A DNA stretch of 64,000 bases from Terribacillus aidingensis (GTDB lineage Bacteria; Bacillota; Bacilli; Bacillales; Amphibacillaceae). Position 1 is the stretch's first letter. Each line of letters begins with the position of its first letter. Below, piece after piece: positions 33,340-43,029 of the stretch. The notes under the pieces were generated by a model. That model did no database searches, was not told the origin of the DNA, and saw only the letters and a program-made list of their open reading frames with translations. The stretch lies in NCBI RefSeq assembly GCF_040703035.1, contig NZ_CP159996.1:2762001-2826000 (forward strand). Reading direction: 5' to 3'. The position numbers and the translations under genes were made by a program.

Positions 33340-34203
33340 TTACGCTTTGCCTGAAGAGCCGAATTCGCGCATTTTGCCGATTACTGTTTCTTTGATAGCT
33401 TCGCGAGCTGGTCCTAGGTATTTACGAGGATCGTATTCATTTGGTTTTTCTGCCAATACTTCACGAACGCGTTTAGCAGAAGAGATTTGGTTTTCTGTGT
33501 TCACGTTGATTTTAGAAGTACCAAGCGTGATTGCTTTTTGGATATCTTTTGTCGGGATACCAGTACCGCCGTGCAATACCAATGGAAGACTTGTTGTATT
33601 GAAGATCTCTTCCATACGGTCAAAACCAAGGTTTGGTTCGCCTTTGTAAGGGCCGTGTACGGAACCAAGCGCAGGTGCGAAGCAGTCAACGCCAGTTTCC
33701 TCCACTAGTTGTTTACATTCAGAAGGAATCGCATACGCTGCGTCTGCATCATCTACGATAAGATCGTCTTCTTGTCCACCGATGCGGCCAAGTTCTGCTT
33801 CTACAGATACGCCGTGGAAGTGTGCAAGCTCAACTACCTTCTTCGTAAGTGCGATGTTTTCTTCCAAAGGATGGTGGGAACCATCGATCATTACGGAAGT
33901 GAAGCCAGCGTGGATCGCTTTCGCACATGTTTCAAAACTGGAACCGTGGTCAAGGTGAATTGCTACTGGGACAGTGATGTTATAGTCTTCCATAAGACCT
34001 TTAACCATCAATACTACTGTCTTGAAGCCACCCATATATTTCGCTGCACCTTCGGATACACCAAGGATGACAGGAGAGCTTTCTTCCTGTGCTGCTTGCA
34101 GGATTGCTTGTGTGAACTCAAGGTTGTTGATGTTAAACTGTCCTACAGCATAGTGATTGTCTTTTGCTACATCTAGCATTTCTTTCATTGATACTAAAGG
34201 CAT
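33340..34203 (-). CDS. fbaA: Class II fructose-bisphosphate aldolase
   Basis: 287 residues. Zinc enzyme of glycolysis and gluconeogenesis that cleaves fructose-1,6-bisphosphate. Metal site [30 protein letters not shown], and the phosphate loops [11 protein letters not shown] and [10 protein letters not shown]. Complete. Downstream of spo0F as in B. subtilis. Confidence 0.97.
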   Translation of the reverse strand: MPLVSMKEMLDVAKDNHYAVGQFNINNLEFTQAILQAAQEESSPVILGVSEGAAKYMGGFKTVVLMVKGLMEDYNITVPVAIHLDHGSSFETCAKAIHAGFTSVMIDGSHHPLEENIALTKKVVELAHFHGVSVEAELGRIGGQEDDLIVDDADAAYAIPSECKQLVEETGVDCFAPALGSVHGPYKGEPNLGFDRMEEIFNTTSLPLVLHGGTGIPTKDIQKAITLGTSKINVNTENQISSAKRVREVLAEKPNEYDPRKYLGPAREAIKETVIGKMREFGSSGKA

Positions 34204-34325
34204 AACAAAAATCCTCCTTCAAATTTGCACGACGGTCGGCAACTATCTATGTGAAGTCGTGTATTTATCGCTTCCATACATAAGAATACCAACTCACCCG
34301 CCATGGTGCAACATTTCCCGCACTT

Positions 34326-34703
34326 TTATACCAGATTCGACCCTTGTTTTAATACTTGATTCACCATTTTTCGCACATTAAGTATGTCGAAAGGCTTAGC
34401 AAGCACACAAATTAGAAAGTCATAATTCTGCAGGAAAGTTTCTGCTTCCTCCGCCAATCCGCTCATCATGATTGTCGGGATAGACAGACCCTGTTCCTTC
34501 AGCCTGTCCAGTACCGCTGGTCCATCCAGCACCGGCAGCTTATAATCAATCAGCAGTAAATCCGGCTTCTGTCTTTTTATCTGATCAAGAGCATTTGCTC
34601 CCGTGCCGACGGAAATCACTTCATGTCCTTCTTCCCGGATGACTTCCTCCAGCAATATTCTGATACCTGGCTGGTCATCCACGATCAACACGCGCTTATT
34701 CAT
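34326..34703 (-). CDS. spo0F: Sporulation phosphorelay response regulator Spo0F
   Basis: 125 residues, a lone receiver domain. Passes phosphate from sporulation kinases to Spo0B. Acidic pocket Asp9/Asp10 (LIVDDQPGIR), phospho-acceptor Asp53 (LLLIDYKLP), Lys103 (LAKPFD). The conserved Thr after strand 4 (MTA in B. subtilis) is Ser81 here (MMSGL). ATG 34703 is six bases after GGGGGAG; ATG 34709 would touch it. Own promoter with sigma H and Spo0A signals lies upstream. Position next to fbaA and pyrG confirms identity. Confidence 0.92.
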   Translation of the reverse strand: MNKRVLIVDDQPGIRILLEEVIREEGHEVISVGTGANALDQIKRQKPDLLLIDYKLPVLDGPAVLDRLKEQGLSIPTIMMSGLAEEAETFLQNYDFLICVLAKPFDILNVRKMVNQVLKQGSNLV

Positions 34704-34718
34704 CCGCATCTCCCCCTA

Positions 34719-34747
34719 GAAAACGAAGCAAGCAGCTGCTCGCTTCG
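34719..34747 (-). terminator. pyrG terminator / spo0F leader hairpin
   Basis: A 24-nt near-perfect palindrome CGAAGCGAGCAGCTGCTTGC (first 20 nt; 34724-34747 on the minus strand) is followed by TTTTC. It is 100 bp after pyrG and only about ten bases before the spo0F ribosome site, so it would also lie in the spo0F 5' leader. Confidence 0.7.
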
Positions 34748-34810
34748 ACATAATGTTCACTGCTGTGACCCAATTACACCTTTTTCTAGTAAAAAGCTCC
34801 AAATTCCTGC
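34744..34810 (-). promoter_or_regulatory. Candidate spo0F sigma H promoter and Spo0A box
   Basis: Minus strand: GCAGGAATTT (34801-34810) equals the sigma H -35 RnAGGAWWW; 12 bases on, CTAGAAA (34783-34789) resembles the -10 RnnGAAT with two mismatches. A perfect 0A box TGTCGAA lies at 34744-34750. B. subtilis spo0F is controlled in just this way. Confidence 0.6.
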
Positions 34811-34845
34811 TTATCCACTCAAAATATTGTATACGGTCGTATCAA

Positions 34846-36468
<1,623 letters not shown>

Positions 36469-36518
36469 CTAGCATTTATTTATAGAATACCCATGTCCTT
36501 AAAAAAAGTTTAAGAAAA

Positions 36519-36551
36519 AATAAAAAGCGCTCCCTTTGTTAAGGGAACGCG
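36519..36551 (-). terminator. Intrinsic terminator after rpoE
   Basis: Stem GCGTTCCCTT/AAGGGAGCGC (one G-U) at 36527-36550 followed on the minus strand by TTTTTATTTTTT. Confidence 0.85.
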
Positions 36552-36632
36552 TCTTCGGACAATTAAAGAGCCCACATAAAATATTACTGATTCTCTAGTG
36601 TAAAGTCAATAACATTCAGCGAATATATTCGC

Positions 36633-37178
36633 TTAGCGGTCTTCCTCATCGTCGTCTTCGTCACCAGTCAGCTGTATGTCTTCTCCGACGATTTCACGAG
36701 TTTCTTCGTCTGTATCATCGCTTTGATAATCGCCTTCGTAATCATCTTCGGCTACGTCATCATCAGCTAGATCATCATCTTCTTCATCATCGCCGTAATC
36801 TTCATCAAAGCCTTCTTCGTCCAAAGTGAAGTCTTCTTCAAGATCATCCAGATCCTCATCTTCATCCGCAGTACGTTTCTTTCTTTTCTTCGTTGGTTCG
36901 ACTGTAACGTCTTCGTCGAATTGATCTACTGAATACCAGCTTTTCAATCCCCAAAGATTGGATCCTGCTGTCATGAAACGGCCATCTACGTTCAAGTCCG
37001 TATAGAACTGAAGCAAGTATTCTTCACGCTGATCGGAGCTCAATTGTTTGATGTCAGCTACTTTATTGAATAAATCTTTATAATCGGTTGCTTTGTTTTC
37101 TTCCTCAAGAATCAGATTCGTCAATTCCACGAGGGAAAAATCAGCAAGCTCTTCTTGGCTGTATTCTTTCAAACCCAC
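36633..37178 (-). CDS. rpoE: RNA polymerase delta subunit
   Basis: 181 residues. Firmicute-specific RNA polymerase subunit that speeds recycling. Folded N-terminal domain (about 1-90, SQEELADFSLVELTNLI, LNVDGRFM, WGLKSWYSVDQ) followed by a basic KKRKKR patch and a long Asp/Glu tail. GTG at 37178 gives an N-terminus like B. subtilis RpoE; GTG at 37184 is the alternative, with AAAGGGAG four bases upstream. Confidence 0.94.
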   Translation of the reverse strand: MGLKEYSQEELADFSLVELTNLILEEENKATDYKDLFNKVADIKQLSSDQREEYLLQFYTDLNVDGRFMTAGSNLWGLKSWYSVDQFDEDVTVEPTKKRKKRTADEDEDLDDLEEDFTLDEEGFDEDYGDDEEDDDLADDDVAEDDYEGDYQSDDTDEETREIVGEDIQLTGDEDDDEEDR

Positions 37179-37287
37179 TGTCACAGCACTCCCTTTGTCA
37201 ATAAGTTGGTTATGTTCACGTCTACCGTTTTAGAACCATACCTTACATTATATTGCCAGGCCTATCAAAATGCAATATTTCTTCAGA

Positions 37288-38346
37288 TCAGCGGCGTTTT
37301 TTAACTTGTTTGACGTTTTTAGACAGCTGCTTGAACTGCTTCCTCTGTTCCAGCTGAGCTTTGGCAGAGGACTTTCTATCAAGATACTGAAGCTCCCGCT
37401 GCAGCTTGAAGTAGCTGTTGAGCCGTTCTTGCTCTATCTCACCAGTCTGTACTGCCTCCTGCACACGACAGCCAGGTTCGTTCTTATGTGTGCAATCACG
37501 GAAACGGCACACCTCACCAAATCGCTCGATATCGGAAAATGCTGCTGACACGCCAGTCTGCTGCTGATCCCATAGCTGCAGCTCACGCATACCAGGTGTA
37601 TCGATGATCATCCCGCCGCCGGGCAGCTGTACAAGCTCACGATGCGTAGTAGTATGTTTGCCTTTTCCATCATCTTCCCGGATCTCCCCTGCCAGCTGTA
37701 CTTCTTTTCCATACAGCATGTTGACGAGAGTGGACTTCCCTGCACCTGAGGATCCGAGGAAAGCCGCAGTGATTCCTGCTGTAAGCTGTCTTCTAATCGC
37801 ATCGACACCTCTTCTGTCAACTGCGCTTGTGACATAAATGTCAACCCCCGGAGCTATTGCTTCGACTTCGCTCAATCTTTCTTCTGTATCCTGGCACAGA
37901 TCACCCTTACTTAAAATGATAACTGGTAATGCACCGCTATCATAAGCAGCCAATAAATAGCGTTCCAGTCTGCGAAGATTATAATCCTGATTCAATGCCA
38001 TTACCAAGTATACATAATCGACATTCGCAGCAACGATTTGTTCCCTAGTTACCGTTCCTGCTTCTTTCCGTGAAAACTTGCTTTTTCTTGGCAGCAAGAC
38101 GTGTATCGTAGCTTTCCCTTCTTCATGCCGGGCATCTACCAGTACCCAATCCCCGACTGCTGGGAAATCGCCATTTTGCCGAAACTTCCCTGACGGTGTT
38201 GCCAGCATCTCTCCTCGGTCATCCAGCACTCTGTACATATGTTTATGCTCAAGCACGATACGTGCAGGCGTCCAAGCCTTATCATATGCTTGCTTTGCTG
38301 CTTCCAATTGGTCATTCCATCCTAATAAATTCCATGCTCTGTTCAT
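37288..38346 (-). CDS. rsgA: RsgA/YjeQ-family circularly permuted GTPase (ribosome assembly)
   Basis: 352 residues. OB-fold (about 30-110), then a permuted GTPase: NQDYNLRRLERYL (switch-like), ILSKGDLC (G4), LGSSGAGKSTLVN (P-loop), DTPGMRELQLW (G3), then a zinc finger CRFRDCTHKNEPGC. Family members mature the 30S subunit. Many Bacillaceae also have rsgA next to prkC/rpe; this would then be a second copy. A long structured leader lies upstream. Confidence 0.85.
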   Translation of the reverse strand: MNRAWNLLGWNDQLEAAKQAYDKAWTPARIVLEHKHMYRVLDDRGEMLATPSGKFRQNGDFPAVGDWVLVDARHEEGKATIHVLLPRKSKFSRKEAGTVTREQIVAANVDYVYLVMALNQDYNLRRLERYLLAAYDSGALPVIILSKGDLCQDTEERLSEVEAIAPGVDIYVTSAVDRRGVDAIRRQLTAGITAAFLGSSGAGKSTLVNMLYGKEVQLAGEIREDDGKGKHTTTHRELVQLPGGGMIIDTPGMRELQLWDQQQTGVSAAFSDIERFGEVCRFRDCTHKNEPGCRVQEAVQTGEIEQERLNSYFKLQRELQYLDRKSSAKAQLEQRKQFKQLSKNVKQVKKRR

Positions 38347-38355
38347 GTTTTCCTC

Positions 38356-38413
38356 CTAGTGGGACCTTTTTTGGCCATAATAAAAAGGACTGTTTGCACA
38401 GCCCTCCCACTAG
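38356..38413 (-). promoter_or_regulatory. rsgA leader: nested hairpins beside the ribosome site
   Basis: Outer arms CTAGTGGGA and TCCCACTAG (38356-38364, 38405-38413) pair perfectly; the arm nearest rsgA runs into the Shine-Dalgarno AGGAGG. Inside is a second hairpin GGGCTGT/ACAGTCC with TTTTTATT after it on the minus strand, like an intrinsic terminator. The two cannot easily be read as simple terminator of any upstream gene, since none points this way. Confidence 0.6.
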
Positions 38414-38450
38414 AAGTTTAAATAGCAGAAATATCCGCTATTCCAGACAA

Positions 38451-38525
38451 GCAGAAGGGATGTGCATAGTGACGGACGGCTTTTGAGTCATCGCAAATGT
38501 CAACATAATCATCATCCCTTTCTGC
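38451..38525. repeat. 75-bp inverted repeat upstream of rsgA and clsB
   Basis: Arms GCAGAAGGGATG (38451-38462) and CATCCCTTTCTGC (38513-38525) pair with one bulged base, enclosing GTGAC/GTCAT pairing. It is in the 275-bp divergent interval rsgA/clsB, so it can be transcribed from either side. No known riboswitch core recognised. Confidence 0.4.
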
Positions 38526-38621
38526 GTCCGGCTTTACCGTTCGCTTTGATTTGTTTTTATGATACATGATATTGGCTATATTTGTAAAGCCTATTATTAC
38601 CTTAGGAAAGGAGATCGGTAT

Positions 38622-39809
38622 ATGTATGTCTTCTTCCTCCTGCTCGCTCTCCTGTTCCTCCTAATAGTTCTGGTATGGGTGGACTTGTCGCTTGGCAGGA
38701 AGTACAGCAAAAGAAAAGCAGTCAATCGGTTGGTCGGCGATAAACATGCCTTTGTTTCCACGTTCGATGATGGAGTCAGTTTCTTCGAGGCACTGATCCG
38801 TGACATAAAAGCTGCACAGCAGTCTGTTGATATTCAATTCTTTCTTGTGAAATGGGACGAACCTACACAACAGCTGACAGAATTACTGCAAAAACGCGCA
38901 CAGGAAGGAATCAAAATCCGTTTCTTACTGGACAGAATCGGAGGCTACCGCTTGCCCCGGAAAGAACGACAGCGTCTGCGCCAATCTGGTGTAATGCTCC
39001 GATTTGCTAATACACCACGCTTTCCTTATCTTCTGTATAACCTGAACTTCCGTAATCACAGGAAAGTCACCATCATCGATCAGCGAAGTGTCTATATAGG
39101 TGGATTCAATATCGGCAAGGAGTACTTGAGCAAGGAGCCCCGGTTCGGTTACTGGCGTGATTGTGTTGTGAAGCTCGAAGGCGAAGCGGTCTACACATTT
39201 GTACAGCTATTTGCTTCCGATTGGGGTGATCCATTTCACGTACTGCCTAAGCAAGCTCCTGCACTCGATGGCGCCCAAATAGAAGTAGTAATTACAGAAG
39301 CTGATGGCTATGAAGACTGGCTGCTTCATCAGATTCATCAAGCAAAGGAATATCTTTACATTGGAACACCCTATTGTTCACCGACCAGACGCGTAGAAGC
39401 TGCCCTCAAGCGAGCTTCAGATAGGGGTGTCGATGTAAGATTAATGCTTCCGTCCAAGGTGGATCATTATGTTGTCAATCAAGTGTCCTTCCATTTTGCA
39501 AGGCGTCTGCTGCAGCATGGCATACGAATCAATTTATATTATAATGGCTTCTATCACGCGAAAATCCTGCTCAGCGATGGCGTATGGTGCGCTGTCGGTT
39601 CCGCCAATCTTGATGGTCGGAGTCTGTTGATTAACAAGGAGCTTACTGTGACCATTAGGGAAAACGACCTCTTTTACGCACAGCTGCTTGCTCTTTGGAA
39701 AAAAGATGAACAATCCAGTATTCCAGCAACCATCAAGACGATTCAAAAACGTCCTTGGATCGCTAAGGTTACCGGCATTCTGTTTAGGCCATTACGGAAT
39801 TACCTATAA
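38622..39809 (+). CDS. clsB: Cardiolipin synthase-like phospholipase D protein (ClsB/YwjE)
   Basis: 395 residues. N-terminal membrane helix (2-22), then two PLD domains with the HKD motifs NHRKVTIID and FYHAKILLSDG (each followed by the GG/GS element). Members join two phosphatidylglycerols to cardiolipin. B. subtilis YwjE (ClsB) has this size and genomic neighbourhood. ATG 38622 follows AAAGGAG; the earlier ATG at 38559 has no site and lacks a membrane start. Confidence 0.88.
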   Translation: MYVFFLLLALLFLLIVLVWVDLSLGRKYSKRKAVNRLVGDKHAFVSTFDDGVSFFEALIRDIKAAQQSVDIQFFLVKWDEPTQQLTELLQKRAQEGIKIRFLLDRIGGYRLPRKERQRLRQSGVMLRFANTPRFPYLLYNLNFRNHRKVTIIDQRSVYIGGFNIGKEYLSKEPRFGYWRDCVVKLEGEAVYTFVQLFASDWGDPFHVLPKQAPALDGAQIEVVITEADGYEDWLLHQIHQAKEYLYIGTPYCSPTRRVEAALKRASDRGVDVRLMLPSKVDHYVVNQVSFHFARRLLQHGIRINLYYNGFYHAKILLSDGVWCAVGSANLDGRSLLINKELTVTIRENDLFYAQLLALWKKDEQSSIPATIKTIQKRPWIAKVTGILFRPLRNYL

Positions 39810-39850
39810 AAAAAAGCCCGCCAGCATTGCTGCCGACAGGCTTTTTTTTA
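39810..39850. terminator. Bidirectional terminator between clsB and argS
   Basis: AAAAAGCC/GGCTTTTT arms with inner CAGC/GCTG pairing, A-rich on one side and T-rich on the other, between convergent genes. Confidence 0.85.
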
Positions 39851-39854
39851 TTTT

Positions 39855-41525
39855 TTACATTTTTTCTGGTGCTTCCACACTGATTAGTCGCAATGCATTT
39901 TTGATTGTGATGCGAACTGCTTTCATCAACGCAATCCGAGCTTTTGTCAGCTCTTGATTATCCGGGTTCAATACCTTCTCCGCATTATAGAAGCTGTGGA
40001 GTGCAGAAGCCAGATCAAAGGCATATTGCGTTATACGGTGCGGCGTACGTTTTTCAGCTGCATCTGTCACTACTTGAGGGAATTCCCCAAGACGTTTTAG
40101 AAGATCCAATTCTTTCTCAGCAGTCAGAAGACTCGCATCGTAGGCTCCTTCTGTCTGGAATCCTTTATCAGCAGCCTGCGCGAGCATCGTGCTGATCCGG
40201 GCATATGCGTACTGTACGTAGAAAACAGGGTTTTCATTGGATTGGGATTTTGCCAAATCCATGTCGAAGTCGAGATGAGAATCACTGGAACGCATGACGA
40301 AGAAGTAACGCATCGCATCGATACCGACTTCCTCCATCAATTCACGCAGTGTAACTGCTTTTCCAGTACGTTTACTCATTTTAACCTTTTCGCCATTTTC
40401 GAACAGGTTTACCATCTGGATAATCGTAACTTCCAGTGTATCAGCGTCATAGCCAAGTGCTTGGATAGCAGCGCGCATACGCGGGATGTAGCCATGGTGA
40501 TCGGCTCCCCATACGTTGATCAGTTTCGAGAATCCGCGATCAAGTTTTGTTTTATGATAGGCGATATCCGGAGTAAGGTACGTATAGCTGCCATCCTGTT
40601 TGATGAGTACACGGTCCTTGTCATCACCGAAATCTGTCGAACGGAACCAGACAGCGCCGTCTTCTTCAAAGACATAGTCCGTTTCACGAAGTGTTGCCAA
40701 TGCCGTATCGATTTTTCCGTCTTGGTAAAGAGAAGTTTCTGAGTACCACACATCAAATGGAACACGGAAATCAGCAAGATCCTTCTCGAGCTTTTTCAGC
40801 TCATAAGTCAAACCATACTGACGGAAGAAAGCAAGGCGCTCCTCTTCCGGTTTAGACGCATAGCTATCTCCATGCTTTTCGGCAAGCTCTTTCCCAATTC
40901 CGATGATATCCTTACCGTGATAGCCATCTTCCGGCATCTCAGCATCTTGTCCAAGCGCTTGCAAATAACGTGCCTGTACACTGCGTGCAAGATTATCGAT
41001 CTGATTACCAGCATCATTTATATAATATTCGCGTCCAACCTCATAGCCTGCTGCATCGAGGATGTTGCAAAGAGAATCGCCTACTGCCGCACCACGGGCA
41101 TGTCCAAGGTGCAAGTCACCTGTCGGGTTCGCCGAAACAAACTCAACTTGGACTTTTTCTCCTTTACCTGCGTTCGTGCGTCCGAAATCATCGCCAGCTT
41201 CCAAAATAGTAGATACTAGTTCGCCAAGATAGCTGTTACGCATGAAAAAGTTAATAAATCCTGGCCCGGCGATTTCGATCTTTTCAACAGGTGCCTGGTC
41301 GTAATCGAAGTTCTTCTGCAGATCCTCTGCGATGGCGCGTGGTGCTTTCTTCGCAACACGAGCAAGCTGCATTGCAATATTCGTTGCATAGTCGCCATGC
41401 GCTTTATCCTTCGGCTGCTCTAAAATGACAGCAGGAATTGTCTCTTTATCAGCCAAACCAGCCTTCAAAACAGCTTCCTGAATCGCCGTTTTCAATTTTT
41501 GTTCTGTTTGTTGTACGATATTCAT
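39855..41525 (-). CDS. argS: Arginyl-tRNA synthetase
   Basis: 556 residues. Class I enzyme: HLGH in the first nucleotide motif ([13 protein letters not shown]) and KMSKRTG. N-terminal Add-1 tRNA-binding domain and C-terminal DALR domain ([13 protein letters not shown]). Start ATG at 41525 overlaps the ywiB stop by four bases (ATGA), as in B. subtilis. Confidence 0.97.
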   Translation of the reverse strand: MNIVQQTEQKLKTAIQEAVLKAGLADKETIPAVILEQPKDKAHGDYATNIAMQLARVAKKAPRAIAEDLQKNFDYDQAPVEKIEIAGPGFINFFMRNSYLGELVSTILEAGDDFGRTNAGKGEKVQVEFVSANPTGDLHLGHARGAAVGDSLCNILDAAGYEVGREYYINDAGNQIDNLARSVQARYLQALGQDAEMPEDGYHGKDIIGIGKELAEKHGDSYASKPEEERLAFFRQYGLTYELKKLEKDLADFRVPFDVWYSETSLYQDGKIDTALATLRETDYVFEEDGAVWFRSTDFGDDKDRVLIKQDGSYTYLTPDIAYHKTKLDRGFSKLINVWGADHHGYIPRMRAAIQALGYDADTLEVTIIQMVNLFENGEKVKMSKRTGKAVTLRELMEEVGIDAMRYFFVMRSSDSHLDFDMDLAKSQSNENPVFYVQYAYARISTMLAQAADKGFQTEGAYDASLLTAEKELDLLKRLGEFPQVVTDAAEKRTPHRITQYAFDLASALHSFYNAEKVLNPDNQELTKARIALMKAVRITIKNALRLISVEAPEKM

Positions 41526-41962
41526 CCGTTACTCTCCTCCTGCACACGCAACGTCAATGCATGTCTTCTAGACTGCACCTGATTCAAAGTTACTGTATAG
41601 CTTATTGTAAGTTCCGCCGGGCTTCCAGCTGCCAGCGGCGAGAACGTCATCGCGTGTGTGCTTGTTTCCATATGCATTGTACCATAAGGATGGCGGTATA
41701 CGTTCTCTGTCGGCTGATTCTTTATGAAAACTTGCTTCATATCAAATCCGCCTGAGCGTTTGATGCTCACCTTATCAGTCGAGATGGTAATCATAGTTTT
41801 CGTTTCCCCGACTTCTTCGGATTCCTCTGTGAAATTGACGACTGTCAATCCCCCATTGGCGGAATAGGTACCAGCTGCCTTCAGAGTTGTATACTCCGTA
41901 TCATCTTCCTCCGTTATTGCCGTATCCATCTCGATCCATACCGGAATTTTCGTTTGACGCAT
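41522..41962 (-). CDS. ywiB: YwiB family protein (DUF1934)
   Basis: 146 residues predicted mostly beta strands, a small lipocalin-like beta barrel in the family. Function unknown; always upstream of argS in Bacillales. Key patches: [18 protein letters not shown] and [12 protein letters not shown]. Stop overlaps the argS start by four bases. Confidence 0.88.
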   Translation of the reverse strand: MRQTKIPVWIEMDTAITEEDDTEYTTLKAAGTYSANGGLTVVNFTEESEEVGETKTMITISTDKVSIKRSGGFDMKQVFIKNQPTENVYRHPYGTMHMETSTHAMTFSPLAAGSPAELTISYTVTLNQVQSRRHALTLRVQEESNG

Positions 41963-41980
41963 GCAGCTCTCCCCTTTCAG

Positions 41981-42012
41981 TAAGAAAAACGCTTCTCACG
42001 GAAGCGCCTCTC
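41981..42012 (-). terminator. Intrinsic terminator after speE
   Basis: Stem GCGCTTC/GAAGCGT with TTTTTC on the minus strand (41984-42007), close after the speE stop. Confidence 0.7.
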
Positions 42013-42017
42013 CATTT

Positions 42018-42845
42018 TTATTTCAATAGATCTTGTACGAACTTCGGCAGTACAAAAGCAGCTTGATGCAGCTCTGGTGTATAGTATTTCGTTTCGATAG
42101 GCTGGAACCGTTCTGCTTTCACTTCTTTTGGATGATGCACCTTGCTGCCCATCGTGAACGTCCACAGACCACTTGGATAAGTAGGGATATTCGCCGTATA
42201 CAGCTCTGTAACCTGGAAGATTTCTTTCACATCTTTGTACACCTGTGAAATCAGGTCTGCTTTGAACCATGGATTATCTGTCTGCGCAACAAACAAGCCA
42301 TCCTCTTTGAGTGCTTTAGCAATCCCGGCATAAAAGCCTTTCGTGAATAGGTTGACTGCTGGTCCTACTGGTTCTGTCGAGTCGACCATAATGACATCAT
42401 AGGCATTCTCACTTTCAGCAATGTGCATGAAACCGTCACCGACGCGCACATCTGCACGCGGATCATCCATTTTACCTGCGATGGAAGGCAAGAACTTCTT
42501 GGAATACTCGATAACTTTGCCATCGATATCAACAAGCGTCGCTTTTTTCACTTTGTCATGCTTGAGTACTTCACGGATAACACCGCCATCTCCTCCGCCA
42601 ACAATCAGCACGTTCTCCGGATTCGGGTGCGTGAACAATGGTACATGGGCAACCATCTCGTGATAGACAAACTCATCCCGCTCTGTAGTCATGACCATGC
42701 CATCCAATGTCAGCATATTGCCCCATTCTTCCGTCTCCAGCATGTCCAATTTCTGAAAATCAGTCTGCTCACTGTGGAGGGAACGCTTCACTTTTGCTGT
42801 GATACCGAAGCTGTCTGTCTGTTTTTCTGTATACCAAAGTTCCAT
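42018..42845 (-). CDS. speE: Spermidine (polyamine aminopropyl) synthase
   Basis: 275 residues. Transfers aminopropyl from decarboxylated SAM to putrescine. Motifs: [38 protein letters not shown] (SAM loop), [12 protein letters not shown] with the catalytic Asp. In B. subtilis speE is next to speB (agmatinase); speB does not follow here. The neighbour on the other side, pbpG-type, matches B. subtilis. Confidence 0.96.
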   Translation of the reverse strand: MELWYTEKQTDSFGITAKVKRSLHSEQTDFQKLDMLETEEWGNMLTLDGMVMTTERDEFVYHEMVAHVPLFTHPNPENVLIVGGGDGGVIREVLKHDKVKKATLVDIDGKVIEYSKKFLPSIAGKMDDPRADVRVGDGFMHIAESENAYDVIMVDSTEPVGPAVNLFTKGFYAGIAKALKEDGLFVAQTDNPWFKADLISQVYKDVKEIFQVTELYTANIPTYPSGLWTFTMGSKVHHPKEVKAERFQPIETKYYTPELHQAAFVLPKFVQDLLK

Positions 42846-43029
42846 TAGCTGTCAAAACTCCTCTATGTGTAAAATCCTTTAACATCTCGCAACTAGTGTT
42901 AGTCATTTTTATAGCTTTAAACAATCAAATTATAGAGAAATTCCGAAAAAAAGCAACCCTTTCCAACGTTTATTATCCTACTGGATGACGATACTGTTTT
43001 TGACACCATGAAGGAAGCAGGCGATAGAT

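Noticed and set aside
38414..38560. c-di-GMP or other known riboswitch upstream of rsgA
   Set aside because: I looked for GEMM, fluoride, yybP-ykoY and ZTP core motifs and none fits.
42846..43029. Sigma F promoter before pbpG
   Set aside because: A GTTTA exists near 42968 but no matching -10 at the right distance.
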